7,148 nucleotides of DNA, taken from assembly GCA_028821635.1 (NCBI GenBank), contig JAPPDO010000235.1, positions 1-7,148 of the forward strand. Direction: 5' to 3'. This DNA is from Ekhidna sp. (GTDB lineage: Bacteria; Bacteroidota; Bacteroidia; Cytophagales; Cyclobacteriaceae). Below the pieces are notes generated by a model. The model saw only the letters and a program-made list of their open reading frames with translations, was not told where the DNA came from and did no database searches. The position numbers were made by a program, and so were the translations under genes. Positions 1 through 6,292 of this stretch are shown here, in pieces (positions within the stretch are counted from its first letter, which is position 1; every line of letters begins with the position of its first letter).

Positions 1-95
1 CCTTTATCTCGTTGACGCTGAACCCACCCGCACAGCGTGACTTGCTGTCCAACGTGTGCCATTCTTAATTCGCCACAAGTATGTGTTCGCAGCAT
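1..95 (-). CDS. aspS: aspartyl-tRNA synthetase, N-terminal fragment (runs off left edge)
   Basis: AspRS attaches aspartate to tRNA-Asp in the cytoplasm. Read from the complement of 95 leftwards, the sequence opens [20 protein letters not shown] and continues [11 protein letters not shown] before the window ends. This matches the classic start of bacterial AspRS: the 'RTHtCGELr' opening followed by the 'V.L.GWVQR.RD.GG' strand of the OB-fold anticodon-binding domain. Only about 31 of the usual 580-600 residues are visible, so nothing can be said about the catalytic domain or about discriminating versus non-discriminating type. The ATG at 95-93 is chosen because the family's conserved RTHTCGEL segment follows at once. 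The bases upstream (GAAAGAGAG) are purine-rich and could serve as a weak ribosome site. The gene diverges from the glycosyltransferase at 345. The family call rests on recognising this N-terminal signature and is quite secure despite the short length. Confidence 0.88.
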
Positions 96-134
96 CGTTC
101 TCTCTTTCAGCTTGATTTTTATGAATCGGCAAGG

Positions 135-142
135 CAAAGGTA
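135..142 (-). promoter_or_regulatory. possible -7 promoter element for aspS
   Basis: The complement of 142-135 reads TACCTTTG, a full match to the Bacteroidota -7 consensus TAnnTTTG. It lies about 40 bases upstream of the aspS ATG, which would give a short leader. I do not see the usual TTG/TTTG -33 element at a spacing of about 19-20; the nearest TTG is only 9 bases upstream. The call is therefore based on the -7 element and its position. Confidence 0.4.
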
Positions 143-344
143 GAATTATATCAATTTAGTAGGCTAGATTTACGGTTTTTTAGGATATTTTTCGTGAAAT
201 TCCCTAAAAGCTACGGCATATCCAACTAAGCCGATACAGAACGGACAATTCCGAAGTTCAGGGTTGAACTTCTGTGCTGGCGGCAGTTTTCAGATATTTC
301 CGATATTGTGCACCGATATAGATGTTAAAAATACATATAAGTAT

Positions 345-2073
345 ATGAAAAAATATCCAACCTTGATGTTGTTTGGAATAGCTGTTGCCGTAACCATCAC
401 CTTTAAAGCCGTTTACAATCGTATTTATGATAAGAAAGTAGATTTTGCAGGAGATAATGCAGTATATTTTATGCTCGGAAAAGCGATTAGTGGGGGGCAT
501 GGATACAGAAACATGAATGATATTAAAAGATCGCTTCATAACCATTTCCCACCCGGATATCCGGTAATTATTGCAGGTATATTCAAAATTTTTCCTGATA
601 CCTTCAACAGTGTTAAAAGTGCTAATGGTCTTTTCATGTGGGCATCGGTAATATTAATGCTGCTTATCGCACGAAAGATAACAGGTGATATTATCATAGC
701 ATCACTGGCAGCGGGCTTAATGCTTCTTAATAACCATCTGTTAAAATTTTCAACAATAATGATGTCGGAGATGTCATTCCTTTTACTGACTCTGACATTC
801 ATTTTTATTTTCACAGGCTGTGAGTTTAAAAAACAACCACATAGAAATATTCCGTTTCTGATTTTACTGCTGATTTGTGCTTTTGCATACCATGTAAGGT
901 CTCTTGGGCTTAGCCTGGCAGGTGCCTTCGTTTTATTTTTTCTAATCCACAAAAATTGGAAATACCTGATAGCGACATCTGTCGGGTTTATACTTTTAAC
1001 TATTCCATGGATCGCTTACAAAAAAAATTAATGGCATCCCCGGCAATAACTACATCTCTAGTCTTTTCCAAAAAAACCCTTATCGAACTGAAGAGGGTAC
1101 TTTAGGTTTAATGGATTGGCTCAATCGCTTACTGGAGAATGGTATCAGGTATTTAACGAAAGAAATTCCTAATGGAATGTTTTCGTACAAAGTCATGGAG
1201 TATAAGGAAGCGGCGACGGCCTTAGATTGGGCTATTGGCTTGGTGGTGTTGGGGTTAATCATTTATGGGATAGCCAGAACCATAACTTGCCGCTGGTTTT
1301 TTGTTTTTTACATTATTTGCAGTTTTGGTATTCTACTGAACTGGCCGGAAATTTGGACAGGCACCCGATTCTATCTTCACCTAATCCCCTTCTTCTTCCT
1401 CTACTCACTAATCGGTTTTTATCAACTCACTAAAAAGTTAATCCCCCAAAAGCGGCGACTTCTTCACTACGGATTGATGATAATACTATTCTTTGGGCTG
1501 ACGAGTTTTTCGAGCAAAAGAATCAGGGAATTAGACAAGTTTTCCAAATCTCGATATACCAAAGGGTTTAATGATTATTTGGAAATAGCCAAATGGTGTG
1601 AGTATAACCTTGGTAATAAACAAGTGGTTGCGTGTAGAAAAGCGGGGTTATTCTATTTATACTCTAATCACTATGTTACCACCTATAAGCATACGTTAAA
1701 TAGAGAAGAGTTGATAGAACATTTGAAGGATTCAAAAGCAACGCACGTTATTCTCGACCAACTTGGCTTCTCTTCAACCTCAAGGCATTTATATCCGGCA
1801 ATACAGAAGTATCCGTATAAATTTAAAAGGATCCACAAAGCAGAAAGCTCCGACACTTATGTTATGGAATTTAGACCTGAATTGGGTTATTCGGGTTCTT
1901 TTGATGAAGATGAAAAAAGAAGTGGCTTTGGGAAATTTACTTTTGAGAATGGCCAGATTTTTGAAGGTAACTGGAAAAACCATGTAAGAGAAGGTGAAGG
2001 GAAGCTGTTATTAAAAAATGGAAATGTACTAGTCGGGAATTGGATCCGAGATAAATTGGTTGGAACAGTATAA
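345..2073 (+). CDS. GT39/ArnT-like membrane glycosyltransferase with C-terminal MORN repeats, interrupted by a frame change at an A8 run
   Basis: This is probably a polytopic inner-membrane glycosyltransferase that moves a sugar from a polyprenyl-phosphate donor to an envelope acceptor; the substrate is unknown. A first hydrophobic helix (about residues 6-24) is followed by GDNAVY (Asp37), where GT39/PMT_2 enzymes carry their catalytic acidic residue. HFPPGYP (67-73), several membrane helices, MSEMSF (140-145) and an arginine-bearing RFYLHLIPFFF helix follow. A soluble region has the 'RKAGLFYLYS' and 'THVILDQLG' strands. The last 60 residues (about 515-575) are MORN repeats.

Frame 345-1031 stops just after A8 (1020-1027). 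The next frame is open through the join and reads INGIPGNNYISSLFQKNPY, family-like sequence, into the second part. Losing one A gives a continuous protein of 575 aa. The cause may be a sequencing error, a mutation or polymerase slippage.

The ATG at 345 is preferred to the one at 264 because it sits directly before the first helix. No clear promoter is visible in 143-344. Confidence 0.8.
1020..1027 (+). other. A8 homopolymer where the glycosyltransferase frame changes
   Basis: Eight consecutive A residues follow GCTTAC. Reading straight through gives Lys-Lys-Asn-stop (TAA at 1029-1031). Removing one A gives Lys-Lys-Ile-Asn-Gly and joins the N-terminal membrane half to the rest of the enzyme. 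Runs of this length are classic sites for transcriptional slippage, indel mutation and sequencing error, and the sequence alone cannot tell these apart. Confidence 0.75.
1888..2070 (+). repeat. MORN repeats at the glycosyltransferase C-terminus
   Basis: Two full units and one partial unit of about 23 residues follow the soluble region. They open YSGSF, FEGNW and LVGNW, and the full units have the interior pattern GxGKxxxxNG (GFGKFTFENG, GEGKLLLKNG). This is the MORN pattern (Y.G.W..g...G.G.....G). MORN repeats form extended beta hairpins and usually act as spacers or in protein or lipid contacts. The repeats are in frame with the second half of the enzyme and end at its stop codon, so they belong to it and are not a separate gene. 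Confidence 0.8.
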
Positions 2074-2375
2074 CTATTTCATGCGAATAATAAGTTTCTA
2101 TACGAAACCCCTGCGAGTAAACTTCAATAAAAATAATTCCCGATACCACCAACTTTTTTTTTGATTTTGTCTTACAAAAAACATACGTTTGTGTATTATT
2201 GTGAAAATAAAGTACATCAAATATTAATTATCTGATATGACGACGCTCAACGAACGACAATCGATTTGCCTTGTTTCGGCAAAAAATAACCCGAATAGAA
2301 GAAAAATATTTCGTGCCCCCTCCCCCTTCCCCTTTATTATATTTATTTGATAAAACCAAGAAAAAGCACCACAAC
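2074..2375. other. intergenic stretch and long leader
   Basis: No gene is supported here. The stretch holds an AT-rich segment with a weak GTTTC/GAAAC hairpin (around 2092-2106), a T9 run (2154-2162), the promoter at 2160-2191, and a leader of about 180 nt before the lipoprotein ATG. The leader includes a C/T tract (about 2312-2335). A 37-codon ATG frame at 2237 has no recognisable signature and is not called. I see no riboswitch-like structure. Confidence 0.6.
2160..2191 (+). promoter_or_regulatory. Bacteroidota-type promoter for the lipoprotein gene
   Basis: TTTG at 2160-2163 (-33 element) and TACGTTTG at 2184-2191 (-7 element, full match to TAnnTTTG) are separated by 20 bases, within the range used by the Bacteroidota primary sigma factor. 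Transcription would start near 2197-2199 and run toward the lipoprotein ATG at 2376. That leaves an unusually long untranslated leader. The promoter still matches consensus although the gene it serves is broken. Confidence 0.6.
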
Positions 2376-2502
2376 ATGAATAGACATAATTCCATTTTCA
2401 GGCATTTATGCCTGCTGTGTCTAATATTGCTGATGGCAGCCTGCAAGAAAGACGGCGGCGGCAACAGGTTGCTGGTTTTTGACGCTGATGCGGCCACCGA
2501 CG

Positions 2503-3318
2503 CAGACCTACACGCAGAACTTGGAAATCACTGCACCCACGCTGCCACAAGCCACCGGAGGTGACGGTGCGCTGAGCTACACTCTCAGCCCTAGCCTGCC
2601 GCAAGGATTAACCTTCAATGTTGCACAAAGAACCATCACCGGCACACCCGAAGGCGGCCGCCGCAAACCACCTTTACTTACACGGTCACCGACGAGGATG
2701 GTGACACTGCCGAACTGACCTTTACCATCTCTGTGAACGCTGTGCCTGCCTTTGCCGATGATGCAGCCATCGCTGATCAGACCTACACACAGAAAATGGA
2801 AAATCACTGCACCCACGCTGCCACAAACCACCGGAGGTGACGGTGCGCTGAGCTACACTCTCAGCCCTAGCCTGCCGCAGGGATTAACCTTCAATGCTGC
2901 ACAAAGAACCATCACCGGAACACCGGAAGCGGTGATGACAGCAACGGAGTTTACCTACACCGCCACCGACGAAGCCGGTAACACTGCCGAACTGACCTTT
3001 ACCATCTCCGTGAACGCCGTGCCTGCCTTTGCTGCCAACGCAGCGATTGCCGATCAGGTTTACACTGAGAATGTGGAAATCGCTGACCTCACACTGCCAC
3101 AGGCAACGGGCGGCAGTGGAAATCTTACCTGTAGTCTGACAAAAAGTGACGGAACCGCACTGCCAAGCGGGCTTGTGTTTGCCGCAGGGACACGGATGCT
3201 GACGGGACAGCCGGCGGCTAAGACTGCGGCAGCAGCGGCAGACTATACCCTCACAGCAACAGACGCAGACGGCGATACGGATGATCTGACCTTCAGTATC
3301 ACCATACGAGCGGCAGAT
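2503..3318 (+). repeat. three tandem He_PIG-like Ig modules of about 92 residues
   Basis: Units begin at CAGACCTAC 2503, CAGACCTAC 2778 and CAGGTTTAC 3055. The spacings of 275 and 277 correspond to 276 bases (92 codons) after the local indels are corrected. Each unit carries the He_PIG-type signature: 'LPQATGG.G.L.Y.L..SLPQGL.F.A..R.ITGTP' followed by 'FTYTATDE.GNTAELTFTISV'. Units 1 and 2 are almost identical in DNA over 2525-2643 versus 2801-2919, with three substitutions. Unit 3 has diverged, with LTCSLTKSDG and LTGQP in the matching places. Such modules usually act as rigid spacers in surface proteins. Confidence 0.8.
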
Positions 3319-3609
3319 GCAACACCGATGACGCTGAGCACAGCAACGCTAAGTGTGGCGGGCAGCTCCACCACGAACAATACACTCAGACTCACCAGCA
3401 GCGTGGCATGGGAAGCAACCGAAGCGGAGGACTGGACTACAACGGTGACACCCGCCACAGGGACGGCAGCCGTAGCCACAGCCATTGCACTGACCTACGA
3501 CGGAAGTGGAGCCTTCGAGCCGAGAACCGGCAGCGTGACCTTCAGAGAAACAACCGCAGGAACATCGCCGCCCTTTGAGGTGACCTTAGACGTGACACAA
3601 ACCGCAGGG
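3318..3609 (+). repeat. BACON-like beta-sandwich module
   Basis: This stretch reads as one beta-rich module. It opens MTLSTATLSVAG, has a first Trp strand (SSVAWEATEAEDWTTTV), a 'PATGT' turn, a spaced Arg strand (EPRTGSVTFRE) and closes on 'VTLDVTQTAG'. The paired Trp residues, the R-x-G-x-V-x-F strand and the terminal V-T-Q are the layout of BACON domains, which are common in Bacteroidota surface proteins and often associated with glycan or mucin contact. Assignment is by pattern only. Confidence 0.6.
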
Positions 3610-3612
3610 TCA

Positions 3613-4245
3613 AGCCTCTCAACAACGACTTACGAGGTGCCGGCGAGGGCTGATGTCGCTGCAAGCGTGACGCTGGATGCGACTTTTGGGCCGGGCGTGA
3701 CGCATTGGTGGATTACCGCCGCAGATGGCGGGTTTGCGAGCACCGTCGCCGGAGTGACGAGTGTGAGCACAAATGCAGGGACACGGGCTATGCGCAATGC
3801 GACGGCCTTTACCCTCAGTGTAGAAGAAAATCCGAACGTAATGGATCGGGACTTTGAGTTAAGGCTCCATGTGGGAGAGGCAACGGGTGAGCCATTAAGT
3901 TCAGTGCCGTTAACCGTGACGCAGGCACCAAGACCAGTGACACTGGGCACGACCGTCTACGAAGTCGGGGCGTTGTCTAACAACTACACGATTACGTTTG
4001 AGAGGCTGGCATTTACACCGGGCACGGACGTGACGCACTGGTGGGTTACAACTATAAATGGACGTAGATTTACTTCTACCGCCTCACCTACTTCGCGGGC
4101 GGAGCCAAGTGACATAAGTTTTCCAATAGGTGAATTGACATTGAATGACAATCTGACGAGTCGGGACATTAAGATTCTGTTGCATGTGGGCACCGATATG
4201 GGCGAGGCACTCTTTTCTGTGCCGTTTACGGTGCGGCAGCGGGGG
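3613..4245 (+). repeat. two tandem 'THWW...LHVG' modules of about 111 residues
   Basis: Two related modules follow the BACON-like one. Shared landmarks are T-x-YEV near the start, 'THWW(I/V)T' (CAT at 3703 and CAC at 4036, 333 bases or 111 codons apart), an 'RD(F/I)' strand leading to 'LHVG', and a closing 'SVP(L/F)TV(T/R)Q'. The closing strand resembles the V-T-Q end of BACON domains, so these may be divergent BACON relatives. The His-Trp-Trp core and LHVG segment are not a pattern I can assign to a named family. Confidence 0.55.
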
Positions 4246-4635
4246 CGGCTGGCCGATGGCAAGATACTTATTAATAACCTAGAGCAGCTGTATGCGATGC
4301 GCTATGACCTGATGGGAGATGGGAATCCGGATCACAACGGAGATCAGTCTTCGATACCGAAAAGAAAAGAAGCTTATGCGGCGGCCTTCCCAGATGTTGT
4401 CTACGCTGCGAACCGATACACGGGGTATCAGCTGGCACGGGATTTGGACTTTAAATTAGCAAGCAGTTATGCCTCAGGCGTTGTGAACACGGCCTGGCAG
4501 AACAGTCTACACCGCAGGCCGGCGGGTGGCTGCCGGTGGGGCCGAATAGGGGTACAAGTGCCTTTAGCGGTAAATTTGACGGAGGGAGCTTTAAAATAGA
4601 TAGTCTGTTTATTAATAGGACGGCCGATAATCTGA

Positions 4636-5047
4636 ACTTGGGCTTATTTGGGTATGTGACGGGTATCATCAGTAATACAGGCATTACGAATGCCAAGGTG
4701 ACAGGGGGAGGTAGTGCTATAGTCGGCGGGCTAGCGGGCTTCACTACTGGTGCAATCAGTAGCTGCTATGCTTCCAATGGTACTATTACAGGAGGAGATG
4801 AGGCTCCAGTCGGCGGGCTGGTAGGGTATCAGGGAGAGGGCACAATCAATAGCTGCTATGCTTCAGGAGGAACAAATACGGCAGGAAGTGCTAATCTCTC
4901 GGGTGGAGTTGGCGGACTGGCAGGACAAGTGATTGGCACAATTAGTGCCTGTTATGTCTCAGGAGGAATGAATAAGACTGGAAATGGTATTGCTGGCGGG
5001 CTAGTAGGGTATCAGCGGAATGGCACAATCAGTGCCTGCTATAAAGG
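4636..5047 (+). repeat. GLUG repeat array
   Basis: A first divergent unit (GLFGYVTGIISNTG) is followed by four GLUG units whose cores begin near 4722, 4809, 4908 and 4992: VGGLAGFTTGAISSCYAS, VGGLVGYQGEGTINSCYAS, VGGLAGQVIGTISACYVS and AGGLVGYQRNGTISACYKG. The pattern 'GGLvG....G.I..CYasG' defines GLUG motifs, which are found in large exported and adhesive bacterial proteins and probably stack into a solenoid. Spacing varies from 84 to 99 bases. The lead-in 'GGWLPVGPNRG...F.GKFDG' is also typical of these proteins. The array is in a different frame from the preceding modules because of the lesion near 4500. Confidence 0.8.
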
Positions 5048-5347
5048 AAGGACAACGTACACTAATTTGAGAGGAAGCTCGCGCGGATAGAATACAATTA
5101 ATTATAGCTACTACGAGGCAGCAAGCGAACCCGCCCCGAAGATGACGCAAAGCCCGGCGTAACCGCCAAAAGAAAGACGGCACTGATCACATCGACGGCC
5201 TACGGGAGCAGCGGTATCTTCGCAGATTGGGACAACATAGACATAGATGCCGACGGCACCAAAGACACTGAGGACACTAATGATTTCTGGGATTTTGGAA
5301 ATAATATGCAGTACCCAATCCTCAAAGGCGGCGGGACGCAGCGATAG

Positions 5348-5515
5348 ACGGGGCATCATAAACAATGCCGATCTGGCAGCCCAGCAACCCTAAAAGGGCT
5401 TTTGTACTCACACCAATCACATCTTCTTTGTGGTAAGAAAATCTCTAAGTGTGGTTTGGGTCGGATAGCCGCACCTTTGTATTTACGTTCCGAATAAGAT
5501 GCAATAGGTATCAAC
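5348..5515. other. intergenic gap between convergent genes
   Basis: No gene is supported. Besides the hairpin at 5378-5403, there is a second weak bulged hairpin on the plus strand at 5459-5475 (GGTCGG, loop ATAG, CCG-c-ACC) followed by TTTGTATTT. Neither hairpin is followed by a T tract when read on the minus strand, so I see no clear terminator for the rnz-yhhQ operon here. Confidence 0.5.
5378..5403 (+). terminator. possible terminator after the lipoprotein pseudogene
   Basis: AGCCC (5378-5382) can pair with GGGCT (5396-5400), and a competing inner stem CCCT/AGGG (5388-5391 with 5395-5398) is also possible. The stem is followed by TTTTG. It lies about 30 bases after the final TAG at 5347, the expected place for termination of the plus-strand unit. 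The stem is short and the T tract brief, so the call is tentative. Confidence 0.4.
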
Positions 5516-6292
5516 TTAGCTTCTTCCGGAGGCTTTTTCTTTTATCGCACCAGCATGTTCACCCAGATAATAATCTATAAGATAATGTCCCAAATAAATC
5601 AAAGGTGTTAATAAAATGGCCACCATGAACTTATAGATGTAATTGATAGTAGCTACTGAAACGACTTGTGAAAACTCCCACCTACCCGCCGCCGGAGCTA
5701 AAATATAGAACGCCATTATCAGCACGATAAAACTGTCGATAAGCTGCGAGATCAATGTGGAACCGGTTGCTCTCAACCAGATCATCTTTCCTCCGGTGAG
5801 CTTCCTGAGTTTTTGAAATACTGCCACATCTAAAAGTTGTCCGATCAGGAATGCAGTGATAGACCCTATGACCACTCCAAGTCCTTGCGTGTAGGTTTTA
5901 TTGAAAGCAAAATTGATATTAAAAGGATTTCCAAGTGAATCCTGATCATTCACTTCAAGCCAGAATTGTGCGGGGTCCAGCTTCGTAACCATATAAATCA
6001 TCAGGAAAGCATAAGAGATACATCCTACGGCTATTAAAGTCACTTTTTGCACGCCGTTTCTTCCAAAGTATTCATTAATAATATCAGTGGTAATGAATAC
6101 GACAGGCCAAATCACTACGCCGGCTGTGAGGTTAAAATCAAGCGTGTATCCAAGAATATTCAGATTAACAGGCGTGAATCCAAGTGTCCCCTCAAGTGAG
6201 AAAATTTTCACTCCAATTAGTTCAGCTAGAATGGCGTTGGTAATAAAAATAGCTGCCAGAAGGATAAAAAGCTGTTGCTGCTTACTCTTCAT
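5516..6292 (-). CDS. yhhQ: queuosine precursor transporter (YhhQ/VUT family)
   Basis: This is an inner-membrane carrier of the VUT/DUF165 family. In E. coli, YhhQ imports 7-cyano- or 7-aminomethyl-7-deazaguanine, the precursor of queuosine at the wobble position of tRNA-Asp, Asn, His and Tyr. The protein is 258 residues, slightly longer than the usual 220-240. Family hallmarks are all present: an early helix followed by AELIGVKIF (23-31), TDIINEYFGR (69-78) after a hydrophobic stretch, GQLLDVAVF (151-159), LRATGSTLISQLIDSF (173-188) and a late NYIYKF...TPLIYL helix. About six or seven membrane segments are visible, with a short charged C-terminus.

The start at 6292 (MKSKQQQ) is preferred to one at 6358, because it lies immediately before the first helix and the longer form would run deep inside rnz. 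The start overlaps the rnz stop by 11 nt, which points to co-transcription and probably coupled translation. The exact substrate (preQ0, preQ1 or queuine) cannot be read from the sequence. Confidence 0.9.
   Translation of the reverse strand: MKSKQQQLFILLAAIFITNAILAELIGVKIFSLEGTLGFTPVNLNILGYTLDFNLTAGVVIWPVVFITTDIINEYFGRNGVQKVTLIAVGCISYAFLMIYMVTKLDPAQFWLEVNDQDSLGNPFNINFAFNKTYTQGLGVVIGSITAFLIGQLLDVAVFQKLRKLTGGKMIWLRATGSTLISQLIDSFIVLIMAFYILAPAAGRWEFSQVVSVATINYIYKFMVAILLTPLIYLGHYLIDYYLGEHAGAIKEKASGRS

Larger units (their letters stand above)
2376..5347 (+). pseudogene. broken multi-domain surface lipoprotein (He_PIG, BACON-like and GLUG modules)
   Basis: The intact ancestor would be an exported lipoprotein of about 990 residues, likely displayed on the cell surface for adhesion or glycan binding (inference). 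It opens MNRHNSIFRH with a hydrophobic stretch ending LLMAAC (lipobox), then KKDGGG. The order of modules is: three He_PIG-like Ig modules (2503-3318), one BACON-like module (3318-3609), two related 'THWW' modules (3613-4245), an 'INNLEQLYAMRYDL...GYQLARDLDF' linker typical of GLUG proteins, a GLUG array (about 4636-5047) and a tail ending ILKGGGTQR.

Following homology, the frame changes near 2498-2503 (two bases missing relative to the next copy), 2650-2672 (one missing), 2800-2803 (one extra A), about 4500 (one missing) and about 5134-5137 (one missing in a C run). TAG at 5088-5090 is also in frame. Coding homology persists after each lesion, so decay is recent, or the assembly is poor. The longest open stretch (to 4599) has no export signal of its own. 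By eye the gene is GC-richer than its neighbours. Confidence 0.8.

Noticed and set aside
536..952. 138-codon open frame on the minus strand inside the glycosyltransferase
   Set aside because: It lies antisense to a well-supported gene, has no recognisable motif, and its composition is what the reverse complement of membrane-helix codons gives.
2154..2162. T9 run as a terminator for the glycosyltransferase
   Set aside because: No GC-rich stem precedes it, and its 3' end overlaps the -33 element of the next promoter.
2237..2350. Short ATG frame of 37 codons in the leader
   Set aside because: It has no family signature, no ribosome site and runs through a C/T tract; probably chance.
3243..4262. 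Three minus-strand open frames of 80-106 codons inside the lipoprotein locus
   Set aside because: They are rich in Val, Ala and Ser as expected from the complement of GC-rich Thr/Ala/Gly codons. The plus-strand reading has clear domain signatures.
2752..4599. The 615-codon open stretch as a stand-alone intact gene
   Set aside because: Its first ATG falls inside the Ig module in the wrong frame, there is no export signal, and it ends in out-of-frame residues before the GLUG array. It is the middle part of a broken longer gene.
4719..5047. The repeats as a CRISPR or DNA-level satellite array
   Set aside because: Unit lengths vary, similarity is at protein level and in multiples of three, and there are no constant repeats with unique spacers.
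4536..5090. GLUG-array open frame as a separate small gene
   Set aside because: Its upstream frame reads GGWLPVGPNRG, the normal lead-in of GLUG proteins joined to the preceding 'ARDLDF' linker. It is a frameshifted continuation, not an independent gene.
5455..5479. TTTG with CACCTTTG as a plus-strand promoter
   Set aside because: The spacing is too short (13 bases), the -7 match is imperfect, and no plus-strand gene follows; the next gene converges.
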